Shown here: in pieces, positions 9,685 through 18,641 of the stretch
How the letters are laid out: each line of letters begins with the position of its first letter
How positions within the stretch are numbered: the first letter of the stretch is position 1
Origin: Vibrio nitrifigilis
GTDB taxonomy: Bacteria > Pseudomonadota > Gammaproteobacteria > Enterobacterales > Vibrionaceae
Direction: 5' to 3'
Assembly (NCBI RefSeq): GCF_015686695.1
Contig: NZ_JADPMR010000003.1
Location: forward strand, 310,001 to 374,000
DNA length: 64,000 bases
Program-made: the position numbers and the translations under genes
The notes under the pieces: model-generated
Told to the model about the DNA's origin: nothing
The model's input: only the letters and a program-made list of their open reading frames with translations
Database searches by the model: none

Positions 9685-10599
9685 TTACAGTTGAATGCGG
9701 ATGTCATGTAATTGTTCATCGCGCTTCACTGTCAGATTAATTTCTTTCGTATTTGATAAGGTCGCTAACACTTTAGGTAAGGCGCCAGTATCTGTTAAGT
9801 CGATGCCATTCACATTGACAGCGATATCCCCTTCTCTTAAACCAACGGAACTAAACAAAGTTCCATCGGAGCCAGGAGTTAAGCGATAACCAGTCACTTT
9901 ACCGTCATTTTTGAGCATCGTTAATTGGATATACTTCATCAAGACCCGAGGATCTCGCTTAACCTGGTGACGAATATCTTCAAGTTTCGCTTGCTCAGCT
10001 TGAGTCGGCGTAGCCATTACCACTTCAGGCTTCGGTTGAGTGGGATTAAACGTCGGCTTGGTATAATCTAGGCCATCGAGCATTAATGTCTCATCACGCC
10101 CTTCATTATTAATAATGACGCGATCTGCTAAAACGGCTTTTAGTTTAACTCGAGTACCATCGATAACTTCATCAATCCCATAAGTATCTTGCGATCCTTG
10201 ATGAGAGATAACCGCTAAACTTTGATGAACATCCGAGCTAGATACCACCCCAACCAAAATCAAATTTAAACGAGTCTTTGGCGCATCTACTTTTACCGTC
10301 TCACTTACGGTATTTTTACTCGGGGTATAATGGCCGAACAAGTCTGCCTTTTTCAGACCATCAATATCAATACTGGTGTCGTTTTTACTCACTACAACGT
10401 GAGCCGCAGCCCAAGTTGGAATGGCCTTACTCTCTTTAGGGACTAACCATACGGTTTTCCCTAAAATCCAAGCACAGCTGGCCAGCAAAATAATAGATAG
10501 CAAAAAGCTGCATGGCTGTTGCCAATGATTAGTTTTAAGGAACGACACCATCCCATTGATTCGAGGGGAAAACTGCCAGTTAAACTTCATCCGCTCCAC
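9685..10599 (-). CDS. gspC: GspC, inner-membrane coupling protein of type II secretion
   Basis: First gene of the operon. GspC spans the periplasm to link the inner-membrane platform with the secretin. A membrane segment lies at about residues 30-52 (CSFLLSIILLASCAWILG), a homology-region domain that binds the secretin N0 domain at about 100-180, and a C-terminal PDZ domain at about 205-300 (GLREGDIAVNVNGIDLTD). I take the GTG at 10599, since AAGGA lies 11 nt upstream; the in-frame ATG at 10590 is an alternative that has only GGAG 3 nt upstream. The 202-bp gap to hslR is a divergent promoter region. Confidence 0.94.
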   Translation of the reverse strand: MERMKFNWQFSPRINGMVSFLKTNHWQQPCSFLLSIILLASCAWILGKTVWLVPKESKAIPTWAAAHVVVSKNDTSIDIDGLKKADLFGHYTPSKNTVSETVKVDAPKTRLNLILVGVVSSSDVHQSLAVISHQGSQDTYGIDEVIDGTRVKLKAVLADRVIINNEGRDETLMLDGLDYTKPTFNPTQPKPEVVMATPTQAEQAKLEDIRHQVKRDPRVLMKYIQLTMLKNDGKVTGYRLTPGSDGTLFSSVGLREGDIAVNVNGIDLTDTGALPKVLATLSNTKEINLTVKRDEQLHDIRIQL

Positions 10600-10801
10600 G
10601 GCGTACGGTATCCTTCTAAGTGAGTTGATGACAATTGAGCCCCTAATTTCAAGGCATTATAATGCGCAACAATATAACATAGGGCAATGACACATTCATG
10701 TTGTCCGATTAATTATGCGTAGCGCTTGAAAACAGCTCTCGCTGCCGCCATTGTAACCAGCAATGAACGCAATAAAACTATATTAGAGGTAATTTGCCAA
10801 C

Positions 10802-11188
10802 ATGAGTTCCAATTCTGATGCGGTCAGGCTCGATAAATGGCTATGGGCTGCAAGATTTTACAAAACACGCTCAATTGCACGGAATATGGTCGACGGGGGC
10901 AAAGTCCACTATAATGGGCAACGCAGTAAGCCGAGTAAAATTGTCGAACTTGGGGCAACGATCACCTTAAGGCTTGGTTATGAAGAAAAAACAGTAACCA
11001 TCGAAAAGATCTCGGAACAGCGACGTGGTGCTCCTGAAGCGCAAACGCTATACCAAGAGACAAGCGAAAGCATCGAGAAGCGCGAACGTAATGCACTTGC
11101 TCGCAAGCTACACGCCCATAATCCTAGTCCAGACAAACGTCCAGACAAAAAGCAACGTCGTGACATTATTAAATTTAAACACCAATAG
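10802..11188 (+). CDS. hslR: Hsp15, ribosome-associated heat shock protein
   Basis: Protein of 128 residues with an N-terminal S4 RNA-binding domain (VRLDKWLWAARFYKTRSIA, then GGKVHYNGQRSKPSK) and a basic C-terminal tail (KRPDKKQRR). Hsp15 binds stalled 50S subunits still carrying a nascent chain and helps recycle them. hslO follows after 18 nt, the usual Hsp15-Hsp33 pair, suggesting one transcript and joint heat/oxidative induction. Confidence 0.95.
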   Translation: MSSNSDAVRLDKWLWAARFYKTRSIARNMVDGGKVHYNGQRSKPSKIVELGATITLRLGYEEKTVTIEKISEQRRGAPEAQTLYQETSESIEKRERNALARKLHAHNPSPDKRPDKKQRRDIIKFKHQ

Positions 11189-11206
11189 AAAGCCGGAGTT
11201 TCCTCA

Positions 11207-12085
11207 ATGGCAAACAACATGTTAAATCGCTACCTTTTTGAAGAATTATCAGTACGTGGCGAACTGGTACAACTGGACGAAACGTATCAGGAAATCATTT
11301 CCGGTAAGGAATACCCAGCACCAATCAAACACCTGCTTGGTGAGTTAGCGGTAGCAACATCATTACTTACAGCGACCTTAAAGTTTGAAGGCTCCATCAC
11401 ACTGCAGCTACAAGGTGATGGTCCAGTCTCTCTTGCTGTTATTAATGGTGATAACCAACACAAAATTCGCGGCGTCGCTCGCTGGGATGGAAACATAGCT
11501 GCAGATGCTGGCTTGCATGAACTTATGGGTAAAGGCTACTTAGTCATCACCATTGAACCAAAAGAAGGTGAGCGCTACCAAGGTGTCGTTGGCCTAGAAG
11601 GTGAAACTATGTCTGACGTGCTCGAAGGCTACTTCGCTCGCTCAGAGCAGCTGAAAACACGTATGTGGATTCGTGTTGGCGAATATGAAGGTAAACCACA
11701 TGCAGCAGGCTTACTACTGCAAGTTATGCCAGATGGCACCGGTGAACCTGAAGATTTTGACCGTCTAGAACAATTAACTGACACCATTAAGAATGATGAG
11801 TTGTTTAGCCTAGATGCTCAAGAAGTGCTTTACCGTCTATATAACCAAGAGAAAGTTCAAGTATTTGAACCGAAAGATGTCACTTTCCATTGTGGATGTT
11901 CGCGTGAACGAAGTGCGGCGGCAATCATCACTGTTGACCGTAATGAAATCCAACAGATCTTAAAAGAAGAAGGTCACGTTTCTCTACACTGTGATTACTG
12001 TGGTACAACCTACTCCTTTAACGAAGATGAGGTTGCTCAGCTATACACAGACGCAAATCAACAACAAAGCAACAACTTGCATTAA
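11207..12085 (+). CDS. hslO: Hsp33, redox-activated chaperone
   Basis: Cytoplasmic holdase switched on by oxidation, 292 residues. The C-terminal redox switch is complete: C229 and C231 (CGC) and C262 and C265 (CDYC) bind zinc when reduced. The N-terminal domain is collinear with Hsp33 (LLGELAVATSLL, GDGPVSLAVI). GGAG 8 nt before the ATG sets the start. A strong terminator follows at 12121. Confidence 0.97.
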   Translation: MANNMLNRYLFEELSVRGELVQLDETYQEIISGKEYPAPIKHLLGELAVATSLLTATLKFEGSITLQLQGDGPVSLAVINGDNQHKIRGVARWDGNIAADAGLHELMGKGYLVITIEPKEGERYQGVVGLEGETMSDVLEGYFARSEQLKTRMWIRVGEYEGKPHAAGLLLQVMPDGTGEPEDFDRLEQLTDTIKNDELFSLDAQEVLYRLYNQEKVQVFEPKDVTFHCGCSRERSAAAIITVDRNEIQQILKEEGHVSLHCDYCGTTYSFNEDEVAQLYTDANQQQSNNLH

Positions 12086-12120
12086 TTTGCGCTACCTAGT
12101 AAGTACAAGTTTTTTACTAA

Positions 12121-12147
12121 AAAGCCAGTTTTTCACTGGCTTTTTTT
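12121..12147 (+). terminator. Rho-independent terminator of hslR-hslO
   Basis: Perfect 9-bp stem AAAGCCAGT / ACTGGCTTT with a 5-nt loop, followed by a T run, 36 nt after the hslO stop. Confidence 0.92.
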
Positions 12148-12300
12148 GTGATCCTACCCCATTAAACAGCATAAAATTCTACTTCACCTCTCATCACTTA
12201 TTTTTTACAAAATATTAATACATTACCTATGGTGCAATCGTTTGTCTGCAATGTAGAATGGTTTAGCTTAAGGCTAGGCGGGGCTTCGCGGACAATTTGC

Positions 12301-12323
12301 TTTTGTTCAAATTTTGAGCAAAA
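12301..12323. promoter_or_regulatory. Palindromic site upstream of pckA
   Basis: TTTTGTTCAAA, one T, TTTGAGCAAAA: an 11-bp inverted repeat with a single mismatch, 97 bp before the pckA start. Its symmetry suggests a dimeric regulator site, but I cannot name the factor. The rest of the 270-bp gap between the hslO terminator and pckA shows no gene. Confidence 0.4.
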
Positions 12324-12419
12324 ACTCGGTTTTATCTCCCCGCAATTGCTAGCATGGTGAGCAAACAACAACTATTAATTATTTAAAAAACCCTACAAAA
12401 TCCTAAAAAAGGAGCACCT

Positions 12420-14048
12420 ATGACCATTATGGAACATACAAAGGCTGCGAACTTAGATCTTACCCAATACGGTATTACTGGTGTAACAGAGGTGTTACGT
12501 AACCCGAGTTACCAAGTTCTGTTTGACGAGGAAACTCGACCGGATTTGGAAGGCTACGAGAAAGGAGTTGTCACAGAGCTAGGAGCTGTGGCAGTGGATA
12601 CGGGGATCTTCACCGGCCGCTCACCAAAAGATAAATTTATCGTTAAAGACGCAACGACAGAAGACACTCTATGGTGGACATCTGAGCAAGCAAAGAACGA
12701 TAACAAACCCATCACTCAGACAGTTTGGAACGAGCTCAAAACATTAGTTGGTAAGCAACTATCAGGTAAACGCTTGTTCGTTGTCGATGGTTACTGTGGT
12801 GCAAATGCTGATACTCGACTTCAAGTTCGTTTTATTACTGAAGTCGCTTGGCAGGCACACTTCGTAAAAAACATGTTCATTCGCCCGTCAGATGAAGAGC
12901 TTGCCTCTTTTGAACCTGACTTTGTGGTAATGAACGGCGCTAAATGCACTAACCCAGATTGGCAAAAACAGGGCCTTAATTCAGAAAACTTCACTGTATT
13001 CAATCTTACCGAGAAAATGCAACTGATCGGTGGTACTTGGTACGGCGGAGAAATGAAAAAAGGTATGTTCGCCATGATGAACTACTTCCTGCCGTTAAAA
13101 GGCATCGCATCTATGCACTGCTCGGCTAACCGAGGACAAAATGGTGATGTTGCAGTGTTCTTTGGCCTTTCAGGTACAGGTAAAACGACGCTATCGACAG
13201 ATCCTAAACGTGCATTGATCGGTGATGACGAACATGGGTGGGACGATGACGGCGTATTCAACTTTGAAGGCGGCTGCTATGCAAAAACCATCAAACTGTC
13301 TAAAGAAGCTGAACCAGATATTTATAACGCCATTCGTCGTGATGCTCTATTAGAGAATGTGACGGTTCGTAAAGATGGTTCAATTGACTTTGATGATGGC
13401 TCTAAGACAGAAAATACTCGCGTGTCTTATCCTATTTACCACATCGATAATATCGTCAAACCCATCTCTAAAGGTGGTCATGCGACAAAAGTCATCTTCT
13501 TATCTGCAGATGCATTTGGCGTATTGCCTCCTGTATCAAAGTTAACGCCAGAGCAAACTAAGTACCACTTCCTGTCTGGCTTTACTGCTAAATTGGCAGG
13601 TACTGAACGAGGTATCACTGAGCCAACACCAACTTTCTCTGCGTGTTTTGGGGCTGCATTCCTAACACTGCATCCGACTCAGTACGCAGAAGTGCTAGTG
13701 AAACGTATGCAAGCGGCTGGGGCTCAAGCATATTTGGTGAACACCGGCTGGAATGGTACGGGTAAACGTATTTCCATCAAAGATACTCGCGCTATTATTG
13801 ATGCAATTTTGGATGGTTCTATTGAAGAAGCAGAAACTAAACACATTCCAATCTTCAACCTAGAAGTACCTAAAGCACTGCATGATGTGAATCCAGAAAT
13901 TCTTGATCCACGTGAAACGTACGTCGACCCACTACAATGGGAAAGCAAAGCGAAAGACCTTGCAGAACGCTTTATCAATAACTTTGATAAATATACTGAT
14001 AATGCAGAAGGTAAAGCATTGGTAAGTGCGGGACCTCAGCTAGATTAG
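12420..14048 (+). CDS. pckA: Phosphoenolpyruvate carboxykinase (ATP)
   Basis: Converts oxaloacetate plus ATP to PEP and CO2, the first committed step of gluconeogenesis. The length of 542 residues matches the ATP-type enzyme. The P-loop GLSGTGKTTLSTDP lies near residues 248-261, and the metal- and substrate-binding stretch GDDEHGWDDDGVFNFEGGCY follows. AAAAGGAG lies 6 nt before the ATG. Monocistronic, with terminators on both sides. Confidence 0.98.
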   Translation: MTIMEHTKAANLDLTQYGITGVTEVLRNPSYQVLFDEETRPDLEGYEKGVVTELGAVAVDTGIFTGRSPKDKFIVKDATTEDTLWWTSEQAKNDNKPITQTVWNELKTLVGKQLSGKRLFVVDGYCGANADTRLQVRFITEVAWQAHFVKNMFIRPSDEELASFEPDFVVMNGAKCTNPDWQKQGLNSENFTVFNLTEKMQLIGGTWYGGEMKKGMFAMMNYFLPLKGIASMHCSANRGQNGDVAVFFGLSGTGKTTLSTDPKRALIGDDEHGWDDDGVFNFEGGCYAKTIKLSKEAEPDIYNAIRRDALLENVTVRKDGSIDFDDGSKTENTRVSYPIYHIDNIVKPISKGGHATKVIFLSADAFGVLPPVSKLTPEQTKYHFLSGFTAKLAGTERGITEPTPTFSACFGAAFLTLHPTQYAEVLVKRMQAAGAQAYLVNTGWNGTGKRISIKDTRAIIDAILDGSIEEAETKHIPIFNLEVPKALHDVNPEILDPRETYVDPLQWESKAKDLAERFINNFDKYTDNAEGKALVSAGPQLD

Positions 14049-14075
14049 TAGTCTAACGCCAACTCAGTCATACAT

Positions 14076-14101
14076 AAGCCCTCTTCTTGAGGGCTTTTTT
14101 C
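14076..14101 (+). terminator. Rho-independent terminator of pckA
   Basis: Stem AGCCCTC / GAGGGCT with loop TTCTT, followed by T6, 29 nt after the pckA stop. Confidence 0.92.
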
Positions 14102-14174
14102 GCTTTTTTTGTTGAATAGAAGAGCAATTTGCTCCACTCTGTTAGCTCTTATTTATTGGGGCGTTATTAGAACT

Positions 14175-16055
14175 ATGAAAAAGCTACTAACCTTTGTTTT
14201 TTCTTGTTTAATCATACTGTTGCTATCTGGTGCCATTCTATTTGGCCTCATTAACACCAGCTATGTTACCCCGATAGCCCAGTGGAGTATCAATCTATTC
14301 TGGCCGAATAAAATCCAGTTTCAACGGGCAGAGTATGACTACCCTTTTCATCTACGCTTATTTGCCCCTACAGTGCAGCTTGGTTACCAGCCGATTACAT
14401 TTGCACAAATGGATATTTGGCTAAACCAACACCCTTACTACGCTGGAAAATGGCATATCGACAGTATTTTACTTGATGGTGCCAATATCACTGACCGCCT
14501 TCCTAGTATTGATTGGTCTCAGACAGTCATACTCCACCAGCTTGCGATGCATAACATCAATCTGACGGAAGACGATTATCAAATTGAAGGATTGAGCCTA
14601 CAAGTTAAAAATCCCCAGTGGAATATGCCGCAACAAAAGATACCGTTTGGTGAGTTGCAACTGTCTGCAAAAACTCTCAATTGGCAAGGAGAACAATTCG
14701 ATCAGCTTTTGATTGATGCTGACTATAAACAGCAAGACAGTACTATTTATGGTTTCTCCTTTGCCTGGCGGAGCGGTCAGATATCTGGCCAAGCCGAGCA
14801 GTATCCAGCCGGTTGGTCGTTAGTTAATGTCACAGTAAATCATCTGGACTTATCAAAATCGGTATCCAATCAACTGCAATATAAAATTCAGTCATTACCT
14901 ACCAACCTAATTAACCATATCAATAGCTTGGATGTACTAAATAGTAATATTTCTTGGCAAGGTATTGAGCTAATTAATACTGATTTATCTCTAGAAGATG
15001 TGCAGTTAGGGTCACCTTGGCCATATTCCGGAGAAGTCTCTGCTCATGCAGATACCTTGACTTGGCATGGGCTGCAATGGGTTGATCCAAACTTAGCCCT
15101 TAATTTTAGTCCACAAACAATCAGAGTTAGCGACTTTAGTGCGGGTTTTTGGCAAGGTAACATCCAACTATCTGGAGACATCTCTCCCAACGATGTACAT
15201 CTTACTAATTTATCGGCTCAGGGCTTAAAATGGTACGGAGAACACCAATCTGACTGGCAAGATTTGCCCTTAACTATCCCTAATTGGCATTCATTAACAA
15301 TCGACCACCTCTCGCTCGATAATCTGCAACTCATTCAATTAGCCAAACGACCTTTTTGGCAATTGACGGGGTTAAACATTGAAGGTCAGAATACGCAATT
15401 CATGCAGAATAACCAATTGGGCTTATGGAATGGTTCTCTGAAAGTATCGGCCAATAGTGCCAGTATCGGTGACACACGCACCAGTCAAGCCATCTTAGAA
15501 ATGAATAGTAACGATGGTATTTGGCAGCTCTCAAGAGCATTCTTACCGTTTGAACACGGCTACCTAGACGCCAATGCCCAATGGGACTTTAAACAGCATT
15601 CAGGGCCATGGCAATTGAATATACACACAGATAGTGTCCCTATCGGTATCCTGAATCAATTTATTAATCTTCCATTTAAGTTTGAAGCCGTAGCAGACAC
15701 AGATATGCAGCTTTCTGGATTGGGCGGAAGCACTGCTGTCATTCAACACACGCTTAATGGCAAGGTAAGTGCTAACTTACGTGAAGGTACTTTACTGCTA
15801 GAATATGACAATCATACCATCGCACAGCCTTTTGAACTGAATAAACTGCAATTAACAGCGGACCGTGGAAGAATCACGATCCCAGAGATAAAACCCGATG
15901 GAATAGGGTTTGATGCAACGTTTGGTGGCTCGTTTGATTTAGCAGATTCTAAAGCAGGAACTTGGACTCTCACCGATCACATTGATAACTGCCAAACCGT
16001 TAGTTTTGATATTTGGCATAACACGACGCAAGTAAATCAATGCAGAAAAAATTAA
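14175..16055 (+). CDS. AsmA-like envelope protein
   Basis: Protein of 626 residues starting at MKKLLTFVF (14175), with a single N-terminal membrane segment at about residues 5-25 and a long periplasmic part rich in short hydrophobic/polar beta strands. This is the architecture of AsmA/TamB-type bridge-like lipid-transfer proteins; the C-terminal region with GKVSANLREGTLLLEYDN is typical of AsmA repeats. The frame opens earlier (TTG at 14109), but the ATG puts the membrane segment right at the N-terminus. No strong Shine-Dalgarno is visible. The exact function is unknown; a role in outer-membrane lipid homeostasis is inferred from the family. Confidence 0.7.
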   Translation: MKKLLTFVFSCLIILLLSGAILFGLINTSYVTPIAQWSINLFWPNKIQFQRAEYDYPFHLRLFAPTVQLGYQPITFAQMDIWLNQHPYYAGKWHIDSILLDGANITDRLPSIDWSQTVILHQLAMHNINLTEDDYQIEGLSLQVKNPQWNMPQQKIPFGELQLSAKTLNWQGEQFDQLLIDADYKQQDSTIYGFSFAWRSGQISGQAEQYPAGWSLVNVTVNHLDLSKSVSNQLQYKIQSLPTNLINHINSLDVLNSNISWQGIELINTDLSLEDVQLGSPWPYSGEVSAHADTLTWHGLQWVDPNLALNFSPQTIRVSDFSAGFWQGNIQLSGDISPNDVHLTNLSAQGLKWYGEHQSDWQDLPLTIPNWHSLTIDHLSLDNLQLIQLAKRPFWQLTGLNIEGQNTQFMQNNQLGLWNGSLKVSANSASIGDTRTSQAILEMNSNDGIWQLSRAFLPFEHGYLDANAQWDFKQHSGPWQLNIHTDSVPIGILNQFINLPFKFEAVADTDMQLSGLGGSTAVIQHTLNGKVSANLREGTLLLEYDNHTIAQPFELNKLQLTADRGRITIPEIKPDGIGFDATFGGSFDLADSKAGTWTLTDHIDNCQTVSFDIWHNTTQVNQCRKN

Positions 16056-16085
16056 TTCACGCATACAAATCACTACAAACCAGAC

Positions 16086-17012
16086 CTAATGAGGCATTTT
16101 TTTTAGTGTTTCTTTGTAGTTAGGCATTAGCATGTAAGTACCTACAAACTCTACAGCATCCTTACCGTCACTAGAAATCATGACATTCACGACAATTCGA
16201 GCCCTACGACCAGACGCTAAGCGATCTAAATCTCCACTGATTCCATCTAACGATGTTGAGGCAATTGGAGTGGAGAAAACCGGATGTTGATAGCGAATAT
16301 GACTGTCGACTAAGACAATATCACCTTTTAACCCCCGTTCCTTCATCAGCAACCAAGCCATGCCCCAACCGGTTAATGTTGCCATGGTAAATGCGGAGCC
16401 GGCAAACATTGTATTGTGTGGGTTTAGATTCGGATTTAAGGGCGCACTGCATTGAAATTGGTAGCCTGTATATTCAAGAATTTTTATCCCCATCTTCTCG
16501 CTAATAGGAATATTGTCTTCCCAACGCTGCTGAAGCTCAGCACACCATTCAGGCTTACGCAAAACATTGGCCATAGCGTCTATTGTTTTCACCATTTGCT
16601 GATGACGAACAGGGCCTCGTTCATGGCTTAACTCACCACGACACTCAAATCCATTACTTTCATAAAAGCTGACAGCGTCTTCACGGGCGCGACACACCAG
16701 TCGTTTTACCCCTTCTTGGCGCGCTAATGACTCAAGAGCGACCAATAACAACGACCCCATCCCTTTATCGCGGCGATTGGCTTTCACTGCCATATAGCGA
16801 ATTTGGCCTTCACAATCTGGTGTTATATATAAACGGCCTATTGCGATAGGTCTTCCTCGCCCATCAACAATCATTCTATGGTGGCTCATACCATCATATT
16901 CGTCTTTTTCAGACCCTTGTGGCATCTGCCAAGGTTCACGCAACATCTGCCAACGAAAATGAAAATACTTATTGAGCTGATTTTCCGTTTTCGGCGTAAT
17001 AAGTTTAAACAT
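16086..17012 (-). CDS. fabY: GNAT acetyltransferase fused to YiiD-type thioesterase domain (FabY-like)
   Basis: Two-domain protein of 308 residues. Residues 1-150 form a GNAT fold with the acetyl-CoA loop RRDKGMGSLLLVAL. Residues 160-305 form a hot-dog thioesterase-like domain with the family motif NPHNTMFAGSAFTMATLTGWG. The same fusion occurs in E. coli YiiD/FabY, which supports fatty-acid synthesis initiation. It lies downstream of dtd on the same strand (104-nt gap), the usual order in Vibrio. The symbol is by family similarity. Confidence 0.85.
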   Translation of the reverse strand: MFKLITPKTENQLNKYFHFRWQMLREPWQMPQGSEKDEYDGMSHHRMIVDGRGRPIAIGRLYITPDCEGQIRYMAVKANRRDKGMGSLLLVALESLARQEGVKRLVCRAREDAVSFYESNGFECRGELSHERGPVRHQQMVKTIDAMANVLRKPEWCAELQQRWEDNIPISEKMGIKILEYTGYQFQCSAPLNPNLNPHNTMFAGSAFTMATLTGWGMAWLLMKERGLKGDIVLVDSHIRYQHPVFSTPIASTSLDGISGDLDRLASGRRARIVVNVMISSDGKDAVEFVGTYMLMPNYKETLKKMPH

Positions 17013-17116
17013 AAAAAGCCACCCTACTGGCAGTCATCTCAGTGGTAAAAATTGGGTATTATCGTTTTTGTAGTACCCAGTTGAGTATTAATACAGGACT
17101 ATAACAATTCCGTCCA

Positions 17117-17551
17117 TTATACCTGTAACCAGAACGTGACCGGTCCATCATTGATAAGTGAAACTTTCATATCCGCAGCAAAACGGCCACGCTGGGTCGG
17201 TAATACCTTGCTGCACAACTCACTGAAGTGTTCATATAATCGTCGAGCCTCATCAGGGTGTGCACCTTTAGAGAACCCAGCTCGCGTTCCTTTGCGAGTA
17301 TCTGCAGGCAATGTGAATTGAGAGACCACTAGCACACTCCCTCCCACATCTTTAACACTGAGGTTCATTTTACCCTGTTCATCTTCGAAAACACGGTAGG
17401 TGGTAACTCGCTCCATTAATCGCTGTGCTTTTGCTTCATCATCTTCCTTTTCGACTCCCAGCAATACCAATAATCCTTGCTGAATTTCACCAACCACTTC
17501 CCCTTCAACGCGAACCGCAGCTTCACTCACTCGTTGAATTAATGCTATCAC
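17117..17551 (-). CDS. dtd: D-aminoacyl-tRNA deacylase
   Basis: Hydrolyses D-aminoacyl-tRNAs, and glycine mischarged on tRNA-Ala, to protect translation. At 144 residues it is the standard length. The two catalytic motifs SQFTLPAD and NDGPVTF (C-terminal) are intact. The start lies inside the 3' end of the yihY-like gene (29-nt overlap), so the two are probably translationally coupled. Confidence 0.97.
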   Translation of the reverse strand: MIALIQRVSEAAVRVEGEVVGEIQQGLLVLLGVEKEDDEAKAQRLMERVTTYRVFEDEQGKMNLSVKDVGGSVLVVSQFTLPADTRKGTRAGFSKGAHPDEARRLYEHFSELCSKVLPTQRGRFAADMKVSLINDGPVTFWLQV

Positions 17552-18431
17552 TTACTTTTCCTTCTGATTTTTCGTCTAAATATTGATTATCATGATCAGG
17601 CTCTTGCCAATGCTCACGTTCACCCAATGAAGCGGTAATTTCAGCGCCCACCAGCACAATAACCCAGCATAAATACACCCAAACAAACAGAATGGGAATA
17701 GCAGCTAATGCCCCGTAAATTAATTGATAGGAAGGAAATTGAGTAATGTATATGGCAAATCCTTTTTTGCTTAGCTCAAACAGTAAAGCAGCAGCAATAG
17801 CACCAGTAAATGCATGATGCAGGCGTACCTTTTTATTCGGAACTAACAAGTACAGTACCACGAATGCGAGAAAAGAGAGAATAACCGGTAGCCAGCGCAA
17901 GAATAAATTATAGGCTCCCGTTAACGTTTCATTTTCTAGCAGCTTGAGAGATGTTACGTAGGAACTCAAAGCAATACTTGCACCAATTAAGAGCGGTCCT
18001 AAAGTCAAAAACATCCAATACATAGAAAAAGAAAAAACCATCCGCCGTTTGTGTTTTACTCGCCAAATGAAGTTGAGGCTACGATCAACATTAGATATCA
18101 GCATCAAAGCAGCAACAAACAAGAACATACTGCCAAAAATGGTCATTTTTCCTGTATTAGCCACAAACTGTTTAAGAGCGACACTTACTGCATCTCCAGC
18201 AGTGGGAACAAAGTGCGTAATAACAAAATCTTGTATCACATCTCCTACATTTTCAAACACAGTAAAAGAGGACAAAATCGATACTAATACCGTTAACATG
18301 GGCACAATTGAAATGAGCGTGATATAAGCAAGATACCCGGCCGTAACATTGATTCTGTCATGACTCATCCGCTCACCTAAATAGCGAAAGTATCGCAGAG
18401 ATTGGGGAAGAAGATACTGGTAGGAACGCAT
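17523..18431 (-). CDS. yihY: YihY/BrkB family inner-membrane protein
   Basis: Protein of 302 residues with about six membrane segments (for example SMFLFVAALMLISNV, VILSFLAFVVLYLLV, ALAAIPILFVWVYLCWVIVL). The motif NVTAGYLAYITLISIVPML near the N-terminus is characteristic of the family. The molecular role is not established; old labels such as ribonuclease BN are wrong. It overlaps dtd by 29 nt, and the trio yihY-dtd-fabY forms an operon. Confidence 0.9.
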   Translation of the reverse strand: MRSYQYLLPQSLRYFRYLGERMSHDRINVTAGYLAYITLISIVPMLTVLVSILSSFTVFENVGDVIQDFVITHFVPTAGDAVSVALKQFVANTGKMTIFGSMFLFVAALMLISNVDRSLNFIWRVKHKRRMVFSFSMYWMFLTLGPLLIGASIALSSYVTSLKLLENETLTGAYNLFLRWLPVILSFLAFVVLYLLVPNKKVRLHHAFTGAIAAALLFELSKKGFAIYITQFPSYQLIYGALAAIPILFVWVYLCWVIVLVGAEITASLGEREHWQEPDHDNQYLDEKSEGKVSDSINSTSE

Positions 18432-18574
18432 AGCACCCTTATATTAATAACTTATCATTAGTCTCATTCTAATAGAAACTAAGGCGAGATGTGGAGAGAG
18501 TTTCCAATGTCGAGCACTTGGTTCACATTGAACGTTAGGCTCAATAAAGACAAACAGCCCAAAACCAGCAGGCA

Positions 18575-18605
18575 CAAAAAAGCCCCCGTTAAACGGAGGC
18601 TTTTG
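18575..18605 (-). terminator. Rho-independent terminator downstream of typA
   Basis: Read on the minus strand: AAAAGCCTCCGTT, TAA loop, ACGGGGGCTTTTTT, 37 nt after the typA stop. The T/A tracts on both sides would let it work in both directions. Confidence 0.88.
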
Positions 18606-18641
18606 GATTAGATTCGCTGACTAATTCAGAGAACGATTCGA

